Made by a program: the position numbers and the translations under genes. 64,000 nucleotides of DNA from Primulina eburnea (lineage: Eukaryota > Streptophyta > Magnoliopsida > Lamiales > Gesneriaceae): contig NC_133106.1 in NCBI RefSeq assembly GCF_022965805.1, forward strand, positions 31,919,913 through 31,983,912, given 5' to 3'. The stretch's first letter is position 1. Each line of letters opens with the position of its first letter. The notes under the pieces are model-generated. The model did not search any database, was not told the origin of the DNA, and was given only the letters and a program-made list of their open reading frames with translations. Positions 24,401 to 34,655 of this stretch are shown one piece after another.

Positions 24401-27400
24401 AAAAATATAATTTTACGTACATCTTTACTTTTAGGAATTTGTTTTACTATTGTTAAAATCCTCAAGCATCTTTATTTGTTCTGTTGTTATGGCAAGATTT
24501 ACCTTTCAATCATTTCGATATTCAGTTTCAAAATCATAATTGTTTTACTTTATTATTAGAAAAATGCTTGTATAGTTAAGGAATTTAATAAAGTTTATTC
24601 TACTTTTGAGAGGCTGTGAAATACGTCTTTCTATATATTTCGTCTTCCAAGAATAATTTTTTTTGAAAATTCAAACACAATTTTATGATATTAGAGCCAA
24701 TCACTTGATCTGCCACTTTTTCATCATTGAAGAGTAAACCCTACACCCACTTCTGAGCAGTTGCGAGACACGTTCATCTATATATTTCTTATATTTGCAC
24801 AATAAAATATTAAAATTTAAACAATACAATGTTGTGGTATCAGAGCCAACATCTTCTATATTTTCATCATTGAAGACTAACGACAATAAGCACAGAGGAG
24901 ACCAATTTAAACATCTCATCACCAGCTCTACCAACCCTTTTGGGATAGAGCATTCCCAAAGATCACAATGAAGCAAAAATTTTCTCTAGCAATCTTAATC
25001 AGTTCTTTTGATGATTTGTGCCTGTGAAAGATGGGAAACATCATGAGTGAGACTCAGAAACACATTTGAGATCCTATATATGTTGTGTGAGAACTCAACG
25101 ATTCAAATGTCATGGCTTATGTGAAAAAGTCAACAGAACCAGTCAGCCACACATGCCTATTCCTGCTCATCACCAGATCTATTTGGGATATTGTATAGAA
25201 AAGAGCTATTATATTGACCTTGAAATGTCTCACAAGTTTCAAGTTAAGAAGAATTCAAGGAGACAAGATAAGAAAGCCTTAGTATAGCATAATACAACAT
25301 CCTGTCGACCCAATTGCAAGAGTTCCATAGAAACTAAAATGGTTTCCTAAGCAATTACTACAAGGCACGAAGGAATGTCGAGAAGAAATGTGAAATTTAG
25401 AACACTTCAAGTATTGTTGATATGATATGTAACGCCTAGATTCGACGACTGTCCTCACTGTACCAAGACGAGTCTTTCCAGCGTGCTTATATCCTCACTC
25501 ACACGCACCTTAAGATACTTGTCAGGGATAACCCATCCCAAAATTGCTCCAAGTCAAGTACGCTTTATTTTAAAATTCTTATGTGATGAGCTCCCAAAAA
25601 GAAGACGCATCTTCTTGATATGAGTAGTACATATTAAATCTTTTAAGTTCTCCTCAACTGCACAGTCTCTTACTTGAACAGTTTTGAAATCCCTCGCCTT
25701 CTGGTGTAAGATCGGTTCATTCATGTTCTCTTCGCCTAGAAGTCTGTTGGGAGCTGCTCATCGTCGGTGCAACCTCATGACACCGACAATCATCCCCGCC
25801 CTCTTCGGCCCCGCGCCTCACATGATATTTACCGGGAATCAACAAATAGTTGGATGAAGTATGCGCTAGAACAACACCATGGATTACTGAGACATTTGCG
25901 TTAAGTGTGACATGAGGCTAATCAACATCATATGATACTTAGAAAGGACCAACCAACCATAGCTGCAGTTAAATAACCCACTGAGACCACAATCTTGATA
26001 GAAAATATTCAAGAGATAGATCCAAGGGTGATCCAAAGAACATCCAATGAGGAGAACACCACTAGTGCACCTACTAAAATTAGCCTGGCCATACCCGTGT
26101 TTTTTGCCACAAATTGCAAACTTTATGGAAGACCTTAGAATGGAATCCCGAATGATCAAATTACAAAGTTAAAATTCAGTTGCGAACAAATATCAAAGTA
26201 CCACTAAGTAATAATGGCGTGTCAAAGAGGAAAAATCTTCTTCTTCTTGTAGTTAAAATGGAAACCAAATGGTCAAATTGCAAACTTTATGGAAGACCTT
26301 AGAATGGAAACCCCAATTATCAAATTACAAAGTTAAAATTCAGTTGCAAACAAATATCAGAGTACCACTAAGTAATAATGGTGTGTCAAAGAGGAAAATC
26401 TTCTTCCTCTTGTAGTTGCTGGAGCCCTAACATGAACACGAATGTACTAAATCATTGAGAGGTAAAGCAATACCAGCAGGTCCTCACTTGATTAACACCA
26501 TGCCCGCTATGGTCATTCAGCCTGTCTCTAATTTATCTCTAAAGACTTGTGGTCGCTGTACCTTTGTGCATGTTCATGACCTACAGTGATCATAGCCCAA
26601 GATGCACATTCATGGGCCTATTCTGTACTCAAATACGTTACTATATCTCCACTTTCTGGAGTTTTTTTTGTATCAACTGATTGTGTCATTATATGAGTAA
26701 CTTCCAGAGCCACCTTCTAACAGGAAATTCATTGGAGAAGAAAAGCTTATTCAGGACACATTATTTAATTGTTGATTATCTGTAACAGGGTAAATTTTGA
26801 AATAACTTTAGCATAAATTTTGAAATAACTTTATAAATAGAAAGAGCAAATGTCAGCAACGAACCTTAGTCAGAGTCGCAACTCCACTCATTCTCTGCAT
26901 AAAGTTGAGAACAACCCTTTCAGCTACAACAATACTATGAGCTCTTCCTGCATAGTTTTGGAAATTTGTCATCAGAGAATATCGAATTTCCCCCACAAGA
27001 ATTTCATCATACTGGAAATTATTTTACTTTACCTTGTACTTTGCCAAATTGCAGACCTTTATGTACACTATCACCATCTTTTCTGTGCCACTCAACCTGA
27101 CGAATGCAAATCAGCTATTAAAATCACCATTCTTTCTTTAGAAGAGAGAGACAAATACTTTAAAGAAATAATATCTGCATAAATTATAGAGATTCAAGTT
27201 TTTAGATATCTTAAGCGTAGGATCAACCTCATTGAATACCATTTCAGCCAGTGCAATGCCAGCAACTATCCCATCTTCCTTGGCCAAGAAATGGGCTTCC
27301 ACTTCCGCTTCAATTGGAATGGTTGCCTTACAGGTCACATCCCCTGTGTTTGAAAAAAAACATCTCTAATTTGATAGTTTACAATATTAGATATCTGCTT

Positions 27401-28439
27401 TTTGCTAATTGTTGTTCCAATTAAAGTTATCGGTGAAAAAAAAAATCATAGCTGCTCAAGAACTTAGACAACCACATTCTCAACTCTCAAGTCAGTTGTT
27501 CGACTGAATTTTTCAGCATTCTTCTGGGCAATGCAAATGAGAGAGATAGGATAATTCCTATCAAGCTCTCTATTCATTGATATTATGTACTCCATGCAAG
27601 ACATAGTAAATATCTCATGAGTGAGTTTACATGGTGCAATGCCCTTCCAGTCATTTCTTGAGTGTTAATTTCATTAAATCAGGTAACCATACCCATCAAA
27701 CTTAAACTTCACCTATCCAACTCAATTCTTAATTCTCTATCTCAAAAACATGTTCTTGAAGTTTCAGCCAGTCACCGGTGAACATTTATTTCCCCCAAAA
27801 TGCATGTATATGTTCTTTCCTGATTGATTCACATGTTTTACAATAACATAATATTGAGCACTGTTGCCAATGCTTGGCTCATAATTCTTGCACAGTACAT
27901 GCAATCGATAAACAAACCTTCAATAAATCTTCTTGCAACAACATCAAGAAATATACTCCTATACCACCTCTTTATCACAACATTCTTGACCACAAAACCA
28001 AAGTTAAAAACCGTTCAACGGTTTTACACAGTACCATCTTTATTTCCAAAACTAAACATAAAATTCCATCAACAACTTCTCATCATTTAAAAATAAGCCC
28101 TTTCAAATCACAAGAATCGAATACCATAGATTGCAAACAGAAAACTTAACCTCGATCACCAGCGTCTTCTGAGAGAGCAAGCCGAATCACGGTCTTCAAA
28201 TCATAAGTGGGGTGCGCCGGAGGCTCAACCACCGGGGACCCAACTCGAATTCCAACATTTTTTGAGACAGTTGCTGACATGTTTACAATCAATCTGCAGA
28301 TTATTTCACGGTATTAGAAACCCAAAAAAAAAAAAAACTAAGCAATCGAAAGGCCCGGAAAATGAAGTGTGCTAGACTGGAACCTTTTCGTAAAGGGCTT
28401 GAAAATTGAGAACTGAGGTACGAGAAAGGCTCTGGACAT
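21469..28439 (-). CDS. QPT: Nicotinate-nucleotide pyrophosphorylase (quinolinate phosphoribosyltransferase), plastid; reading frame broken in exon 8
   Basis: The enzyme joins quinolinate and PRPP to give nicotinate mononucleotide, the entry to NAD (and pyridine alkaloids), in plastids. Ten exons: 28439-28384, 28293-28151, 27343-27210, 27096-27033, 26947-26865, 24344-24261, 24169-24017, 23436-23258, 21819-21752 and 21565-21469. The first exon supplies a short targeting leader ([10 protein letters not shown]...) and splices in frame to [13 protein letters not shown]. Active-site motifs are intact: [10 protein letters not shown] (~173-182), GGGQNHRMG (~192) and IKDNHIS (~207); the end is KRTKRA. 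Without the exon 8 errors the protein is 352 aa, the family length. Exon 8 is 179 nt where 177 is needed: one extra base after VETRTL and one before RIMLDNM, so the literal frame stops at TAA within it. Intron 3 starts AT, not GT. It is either a decaying copy or contains assembly errors. Identity is secure; function is doubtful. Confidence 0.92.
21820..23257 (-). other. Intron 8 of QPT
   Basis: A 1.44-kb intron (GAG|GTGAGT ... TTGCAG|GCATCT). It contains a short scrap at 22145-22190 (CCCCACTTAGTGGGATAAAG, then a GTTG-rich tail) that matches the familiar 3' end of plant RTE-type LINEs. The rest shows nothing. Confidence 0.75.
22138..22190 (+). mobile_element. RTE-type LINE 3'-end scrap
   Basis: AACCCCACTTAGTGGGATAA followed by GCCTTAGGTATAGTTGTTG is the recognisable terminal hairpin and GTTG tail of plant RTE LINEs and SINEs that borrow it. 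Only about 50 bp remain. Confidence 0.55.
24834..24849 (+). mobile_element. Retroelement primer-binding-site-like motif
   Basis: TGGTATCAGAGCCA is the classic complement of initiator Met tRNA used by Ty1/copia and many Ty3/gypsy elements. A decayed second version (ATATTAGAGCCAATCA) lies at about 24687, both followed by CATCATTGAAGA. No LTR can be delimited, so this is only a scrap. Confidence 0.45.
25438..25822 (-). mobile_element. Solo LTR carrying 5S-rRNA-like sequence (Cassandra-type TRIM)
   Basis: The 385-bp unit starts TGTAACGCC and ends CCTCACA, flanked by a perfect 5-bp duplication TGATA (25433-25437 and 25823-25827). The part at about 25510-25600 is colinear with the complement of plant 5S rRNA: ACTT..CAGG..AACCCATCC, CCAAG..ACGCTT and TTCTTATG fall in 5S order and spacing. 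LTRs with 5S sequence define Cassandra TRIMs. No internal region or second LTR is present, so this is a solo LTR. It lies in intron 5 of QPT; the 5S-like sense strand is that of QPT. Confidence 0.75.
26111..26417. repeat. Tandem duplication, two ~164-bp units
   Basis: AAATTGCAAACTTTATGGAA at 26111 recurs at 26275. Both copies run through CAGTTGC(A/G)AACAAATATCA and GTGTCAAAGAGG to CTTGTAGTT, with a handful of substitutions. It lies inside intron 5 of QPT. Confidence 0.92.
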
Positions 28440-30649
28440 CTGTTAGCTGATGCGTTCGCGTGTTACTAGTCACTACTCACTATCTTTAGCGACTTCTTTT
28501 ATACGAGGGTGAATGATACCATTCATGTTTGTTCATGGATTCGATTTTTCTTTATCAATATATTTTTTTAAAAAAAGTACAACTTGTTTGGTCAATGTAC
28601 ACCGAAAAATAAAAAGTATAAATTCTCGTGTCATTTGAAAAAGAGTAAATCTTCTCTGAAACAGTCTCACAAATTTTTATCTGTAACTTTACTGATAATC
28701 CGAAATAGATGACTATACTATTTTATGAATGACACAAATAAAATATTCGACCCACGAAATTGATCCGTGAGACCGTCTCACAAGAATTTTTGTGTTTGAA
28801 AAAACTGATGGTCATCTATTTCTGATTATAAGTTAATACAATCCGATTTCCTAAATTTTTATAAATTCAAATATGTATGCTTGTTATCTATACATTTTTA
28901 AAAAGGTTTAGTTTATTTATTGTCATTTATTTAAATAATATCATTTGCAGACTATTTTACCAGTTTGAAGTTTACTCAACGCACCTTAAAAGATAATAAC
29001 AACAAATTTTCACATCATTTATAAAAGCAGAGAATCGTCTGTTTTTTATTATAATTTGATACAATCTGATTGCCTAAATTCTTACAAATTCGAATATGTG
29101 TACTTAAAAATCAAATTCCAACTTAATATTTAATTTGGACCGTCACCTATATCGTGTAACATTTAGCTAACTGTTGTATAATTAAATCTTTGTAATTCGT
29201 GGCACGTGTCTCAATGTCTTCGTGGATTAAATTTTGTTTTTAAGAATAATATAATTTTGTATATATATAATATTCGTGTGAAAATATAATGATGTCAGAG
29301 CAATTATTTTCATTCAAAGTTAAATGTTTGCGTTTTAATATATATATATATATATTAGATAATATGAGTGCTGAGTAAGACTCACATGGTGCATCGGGTA
29401 CATTTTGCATGCATGACCAATTCTTTTGCATCCTAATAATATCTATATTTTTTCAGTAAATTTTTTTTCTTTCATTTTCTTTGTTCTTTATTTGTATCTA
29501 TATAATAAAAAAAGGAAAGTATTATGCATACTTATGGATGGAGAAAGTTCGAATGGAGATTAAATTTATTTGATAGCAACGGGAATATTTTGGTCACAAA
29601 ACAAGATGAAGAAACGTGTTATTTGAGCGAAAGATAACTCCGCGAAATAGAATGATTAATCATCGGAGATGTTGCGGTCAAATTTTATCTCTCTGAATAG
29701 ACGTTGGAGGTAAATCGCCCACGATTCATCGTCTTCCAGAATTGATTATGTATTCGAACAAGACGTCAAGTTCATGAATTCGAACCCAACCTTGTTATTA
29801 CAATAGGGGAGTTATTACACAGAAACGTGGAGGTTATTATAAGCTAGAGCGAGATGATTTACAACAAAAATTGGAGTTACTAATTAAGATAAATTTATTC
29901 AAAATGTTGAAATTTTCAATTTCAGTCAACATTTCCGGTTCGTATGTGTGCAAAGTCATCAATAAATTTGTGTTATATATATGTATATGTATGTATATGT
30001 GTATGTATTGTTTATTGAATCCCCCAATTTCCAGTCAAACTTTTTATTAAACAGCGTCAACCGTCAAGAGCATGTGTATATCCAGAGAATTCATCGGAAG
30101 ACAACATATCATAAAAAAAAAACATAATTAAGACTAAAGGGACGCAATTAATGACTCTTGAGCGAATAATAATAGATTATTACAAATAGGAAAACTTCGA
30201 TTTTGGTCTCTTTATTGTTTTTCGATTTTAATCATTTACCTTCGTTCAATTTTAGATTTAGTCATGTACCATTCAATCGACAATTTTATTTATTTTTTAA
30301 TCCAAAATACTGACGTCGAACTTACACATAAGCGGTATGTCAGATCACGTATGTGTCACATAGGAATCACATCAATGTCACGTCAGAAAAAAAAACTAAA
30401 AATTATAAAAATAAGAAAGATAATGAACCAAAATTTTCAAACCCCCAACTATTTTGATATATTTGGATGGAGGTCCAATCCAAATTGGCTGCCATTTACA
30501 CTTGACTTTCTTGTGCAATAAATAATTTCAAAGTCTTGCATAATCCCGAACACATCCTTTTACTTCTAACAAAACAAAGTTAAAAAGATGGTCAATTTCT
30601 TCATATTCTCGGCACCTAATTAACTATTATAATGTTTCTCGAAGTACTC

Positions 30650-30652
<3 letters not shown>
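28440..30652. other. Intergenic: QPT promoter side and spacer
   Basis: Contains one MITE copy (about 28645-28800), a short AT repeat at about 29336-29356, a moderately GC-richer segment at 29560-29780 with no frame I recognise, and at 30190-30400 sequence resembling the GGTC fold-back family. No gene is seen. Confidence 0.5.
28645..28800 (+). mobile_element. GTCTCAC-MITE copy 6 (diverged)
   Basis: GAAACAGTCTCACAAATT at the left end and GTGAGACCGTCTCACAAG at the right, core degraded. It sits about 200 bases upstream of the QPT start. Confidence 0.7.

Positions 30653-30724
<72 letters not shown>
30653..30724. repeat. (AT)n microsatellite in a promoter
   Basis: Thirty-six uninterrupted AT units end 36 bases before the ATG of the IDL-like peptide gene. 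The tract must lie in, or directly at, its core promoter or leader. Confidence 0.95.
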
Positions 30725-30726
<2 letters not shown>

Positions 30727-30760
30727 AAAGAAGGAATTAAGGACACGATAGGAGAAAAAA

Positions 30761-31024
30761 ATGATCATGTTACGTGTGGAGAAAAATGGTGTTTTTAAGA
30801 TATTAGTCTGGATTCTGTTTGTTCTATTCATGTCAATGGCTTTAGCAGGGGAGGCTACACGGGTTATGAGAGGCAGGGTTTTCGTTTTCGATCCGCTACT
30901 TGAAAACCGACTTCCGAGAGGTCCGGTGCCTCCGTCGAGTGCATCCCTTTGCCACAACAGATTGGATACTTTCAGTCACGATGGCAAGTTCTCCGGTGAG
31001 GAGGATGACATTCTTTGCCCATGA
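30761..31024 (+). CDS. IDA-like (IDL) secreted signalling peptide precursor
   Basis: An intronless 87-residue frame. Residues 1-9 are polar and about 10-30 form a signal peptide core (FKILVWILFVLFMSMALAG). A variable stretch follows, then near residues 50-68 the motif RLPRGPVPPSSASLCHNRLD. This lines up with the IDA/IDL core (a proline- and serine-rich PPS..S..HN block preceded by LPKG). Known members are cleaved apoplastic peptides read by HAESA-type receptor kinases in abscission, root emergence and stress. The core here is unusual: SAS for the usual (A/G)PS, and LC where a basic pair is common; a Cys at that place suggests the IDL6/7 side of the family. The tail is acidic and ends DILCP. 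An in-frame second Met follows two codons later. Family assignment is by motif only. Confidence 0.62.
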   Translation: MIMLRVEKNGVFKILVWILFVLFMSMALAGEATRVMRGRVFVFDPLLENRLPRGPVPPSSASLCHNRLDTFSHDGKFSGEEDDILCP

Positions 31025-31514
31025 TTTCATAGTAATTTTTCTTCTTCTTCTTCTTGTTTTGTAACTTTTTCTGTTACCAAATAGGGATCCTTAAGCATGT
31101 TTCGCACGCTAAATGTTATTTTGTTGCTCCCAACGTTAGAAAAATAACTCACAACTGTATTGGTCATATTGCCATCTGATGAATATGTCATTTTCATGAC
31201 CACGTCCGTAGGCACATTAAAACAATTATTGACTTGAAAATTTGTATTTTTGTGCTCATATATATATAGCTTTCAATAACAGGTTGTTATCTTTATTTCT
31301 CCTACAATTTTGGTTCTTTCTTCGACTTGTTCTTACTTGACATTGACGTAACGCTCATATATAAAGAGTCAAGTATGTATTCCTGGTTAAAAAGACTAAT
31401 ATTGACAAATATTGAAATGTATATTGTTTATTAATGTACAATTTTGAAAATGTGAGACAAACATATGAGAAAAAAATATATAATTTTCCCCTTAAAAATT
31501 TATGTCACTCAGGT
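31025..31514. other. 3' flank of the IDL-like gene
   Basis: Contains a CTT-rich stretch just after the stop codon and AT-rich spacer. No further gene. Confidence 0.5.
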
Positions 31515-31522
31515 CTCATATA

Positions 31523-31677
31523 TAAGGGTGGATACGATACGGTATACCGTATCGAAATACGATATCGTATAACATATCGAACTTAAATTTTAAAAAAAAT
31601 AATAATAAAAAATCTACCGATTTTTTCGGTAAGTTCGGTACGATTTTTCGGTATTTCAGGATTTTTTCCCACCCCTA
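31523..31677. mobile_element. hAT-type MITE, 155 bp, with 8-bp target duplication
   Basis: The ends TAAGGGTGG and CCACCCCTA are inverted. The octamer CTCATATA flanks both sides exactly (31515-31522 and 31678-31685). The interior is built from GATACGGTATACCG and its inverse. It encodes nothing. Confidence 0.85.
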
Positions 31678-31989
31678 CTCATATACATAAATTGCACTTC
31701 ATTTTTCACGTGTCAAATGATTATATTTAATAGTATTTATTCTAGTATTGCACTAATATACCCCAATTTAATTTGAATTATTCTAATTAAAACACTTGTA
31801 TAAAACATTAATTAGATAATCTTAAAATAAGAACTTGGTTTTTCCGATGAAATTCAAAACATTAGCCTCTAAAAAAATCAAAATATTACTGTCTTGGGTT
31901 AAACAATTAAATTGAAATATTTAAAATTTTATTTTATTTATATTATATGTGTTAGGATGAAGTGCTTACCACTAGGCCAAAACACAATT

Positions 31990-32764
31990 TTATTTCTGTA
32001 TACTTGTGGCAGCATATAGTGCTACTAATTGGGTGCTAATAGGTCGGGTTGTTAGGCTCATGAGTCTGGAGGTGTGTGTCTGTCTGCTGGCGTTGTCTCA
32101 TATCTTTTAGATATCAATCTTACTATTTCTTTAACGTTAGCCATGTCCCTAGCAGAGATGATATTTTTCATTATGATATGATATCACTCTTTCACGTCAC
32201 ACTTAGTCAATCATATCAAGCAGTATAATGTCGGCAGCTTGACATATGAGAACTTCCCAGGAGACCACTCATCTCATTAGCACTCTCATTTATTGATACT
32301 TAACCCAACATTTCCCTTCCTCCAAATAGATATATGGAGCTTGAGAGACTTGAACCCATGACATCTTTCTGTTATCAATTGTCAGGATCAAGTACTTACC
32401 ATCTAGACAAAAAATTATAGTTGTTAGTCAATACACAACTTTATTTTCTTATACTCGTGGTAGCGTAGAGTGTACCTACTTGGGTGCTAATAGGTTGGGT
32501 TGTTTGGCCCAAGAGTCTGGGAAGTACATGTCTATCTGTTGGTGTTGTCTCATATCTCTTAGAGACCAGTCTTACCATTTCTTTACCACCGATACTGTCT
32601 CCAGCAGAGACAGTATTACTCGTTAAGATCTGTCGTTACTCTTTTATGGCTCATTTAGCCAATCAAATCAAGCGATGCAATGTCAAAACATTGACACATG
32701 AGAACTTTTTAGGAGTTCACTCATCTCAATACTAATCTAATTCATATACACTTAACTCGATAAT
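31990..32764 (-). mobile_element. 5S-like TRIM element, tandem form LTR-internal-LTR (copies B and C)
   Basis: Read on the - strand: a first LTR-like unit about 32764-32422 (start decayed, end GACTAACA), then about 110 bp of internal sequence with TAGATGGTAAGTACTTGATCC, GGGTTCAAGTCTCTC and a polypurine tract TTGGAGGAAGGGAA. A second unit starts TGTTGGGTTAAG at 32310 and is followed by another internal start (GGCCTAGTGGTAAGC). Each unit carries, near its start, a block colinear with the 3' half of 5S rRNA (GAGATGAGTGGTCTCCTGGG, about 36 of 48 positions by eye). The size and layout fit a TRIM. The internal A/B-box-like motifs could alternatively mark a SINE. Confidence 0.65.
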
Positions 32765-32901
32765 ATGTACATGTACTGGTCATTGTTGTCTCAACACATA
32801 CATCTCTCACAATATCAATTAATGCTCATATAACATTAATTGTGGTAATTTTAATGTCATTTTTTGGGCAATTTATTATGGCTTTAATTTGATGTTATCC
32901 C

Positions 32902-33647
32902 TAGGGATGTCAATGCGTCCGGATTTTACTCAGACCTGCAATGAACCCGCATGTATGGGGTGGGTTTGGGCTTACTAAATGGGTCATGAGGTGGGTCTCG
33001 GGTCTAATTTTTCAGACCCGTCCAGATATGAGGCTGGTCATGTGTCCTATAATACCCGCCCCATATATATGTGCAGATAAATATTCTAGAGTTTTGTTTT
33101 TATTAATTTTCATTTTTTTAGTAGCTCACCTCAACTATAATGATCTTAGCTATTTTTATGTCAACTTTTGCATTTGAATATGCTTTTAACAATAGTGGAA
33201 TAATAGTTGGTGCTCATCTTAGTAGACTTAAATATTGTCTGCTTATTGATTTTATATTGATCTGTTTAAATAATATTATGATTTTTTTTGGGATGTAAAG
33301 ATTTTTTTGGAGAGCTAGTAACTCTTTTTTTTATGTAATTCTTTATGTCGTGAAAATACTTTGTTTATTATTATTAAGTGTGGTCGAAGACATGAATTAA
33401 TTTTCCACAATGTTATATTTAGAGGCTTGTTTGTTTCATAATTCAGTCATGTGAGAAGAAGATTACTTTTTTATTTTAAAAAAATTCGGGTCTCACGGGT
33501 CTACCCGGCCCCATTTCGTATTCGAGATGGGGTGGGTCCGAAGAATATTTAACCGGGGTGAGACGGGTAATGAGTCAAAGTTTTTTTCATGGGGAGGATC
33601 TTAGGTTTAGCCAAACCCGCTCCATACCCACCCCATTGACATCTCTA
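32902..33647. mobile_element. hAT-type non-autonomous element, 746 bp, with 8-bp target duplication
   Basis: Inverted ends TAGGGATGTCAATG and CATTGACATCTCTA are flanked by the identical octamer GTTATCCC (32894-32901 and 33648-33655). GC-rich GGGT/ACCC blocks lie next to both ends, and the AT-rich middle has no transposase. The intact duplication means the insertion is fairly young. Confidence 0.88.
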
Positions 33648-33816
33648 GTTATCCCTTTGTTTTGTACAGAAAAGTAGCATTAAAATTTTCATTAGCTATT
33701 GGGATACTGTTAAGGAAATCCGAGCCTTATACGCACTGCGCTTTCTTCGTTCCAAATATAAATGTCACATTTTTTTCTATCTGCCTCAAATATATAATCC
33801 ACTTTTCAAATTTAGT

Positions 33817-34073
33817 AGTCCCTTTGTTCCAATTATCTATGTCACCTTTTTTTTAAAAATCTCAAATATATAGACTTATATCATATTTAACAATTTTTTT
33901 CTACTCTTTTACTAATATATATACCTCTAACAACTAAGTATTTAGAAGTATGCAACCATTTGTTGAATAAATTAAATAGAGATAAAATATGAAGTTTGTA
34001 TGAAACTACTTTTCTAATGTTTTTTTAATCGGTGTGAAAAACAGGTCTATATAATTGCGACGAATGTAATATT
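33817..34073. mobile_element. Stowaway-like (Tc1/mariner) MITE, degenerate
   Basis: The left end TAGTCCCTTTGTTCCAATTA resembles the Stowaway start CTCCCTCCGTCCCAATTA. The right end TATATAATTGCGACGAATG is its inverse, with about 17 of 24 positions pairing, and TA is present at both borders. Confidence 0.55.
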
Positions 34074-34191
34074 ATTTTTCTATTTTTACCAATATACCCC
34101 GTCATTAAATATATTAACTTATATTAAAATATTAATCAAATTAGTGTAAATTTAGAAAAAAAAAATTAAAGTTTAATTTTTCAATAACTTT

Positions 34192-34655
34192 TGTTAGATT
34201 AATGCGTATAAATGAAAGTAGTACTAAGATGAGTGATTTTTTGGGAACTTCTTGTGTGTCAAGCTGCTAACGTTGTGCCGTTTGATCTGATTGGCTAGAT
34301 GAGCCGTAAAAAAATGACGACGGGTCTTAACAAGTAATATTGTCTCTACTAGAGACACAATCGGTATAGGGAAATGATATATAAAACTTATCTCTAAGAT
34401 ATATGAGACAATATCAACAGATATATGAGATAATAAACATATATCTCTTCGGACTCATGAGCCTAACAACCTGACCCAGTAGCGCCCAAGCATGTGCATT
34501 CTACGTTGCCATGAGTATAAGGAAATAAAGTTGCGTTTTAACTAACAATTATCGTTTTTACCTAGTGGTAAGTATTTAATCTTAACAATTGATAACATAG
34601 CGATGTCATATATTCAAGTCTCTCAAGAAGGGCATTCTATATATACTTGTTTAAG
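34192..34655 (+). mobile_element. 5S-like TRIM family, copy D
   Basis: The 5S-like block AGTAGTACTAAGATGAGTGA lies at 34217-34236 and continues TTGGGAACTTCTTGTG. Family landmarks (GACTCATGAGCCTAACAACC, CATGTGCATTCTACGTTGCC) follow in the same order as elsewhere. Then come TACCTAGTGGTAAGTATT, TTCAAGTCTCTCAAG and a remnant AAGGGAATGTTGA, so one LTR-like unit plus the internal part remains. Confidence 0.65.

Larger units (their letters stand above)
24345..26864 (-). other. Intron 5 of QPT, repeat-rich
   Basis: A 2.5-kb intron bounded by ACTAAG|GTTCGT and TTGCAG|GCCATG. It contains a complete solo LTR with 5S-like sequence (25438-25822), a 164-bp tandem duplication (26111-26417), and near 24834 the motif TGGTATCAGAGCCA, which equals a retroelement primer-binding site for initiator Met tRNA. 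No exon is needed here for the protein. Confidence 0.85.

Noticed and set aside
28151..28280. QPT start at the internal ATG (MSATVSKN)
   Set aside because: An upstream exon (28439-28384) splices in frame to RLIVN just before this Met, giving the plastid leader expected for the family.
32941..33177. 78-codon + strand frame MNPHVWGGFGL
   Set aside because: Runs from the GC-rich end block of the hAT element into its AT-rich middle; a by-product of the terminal sequence.
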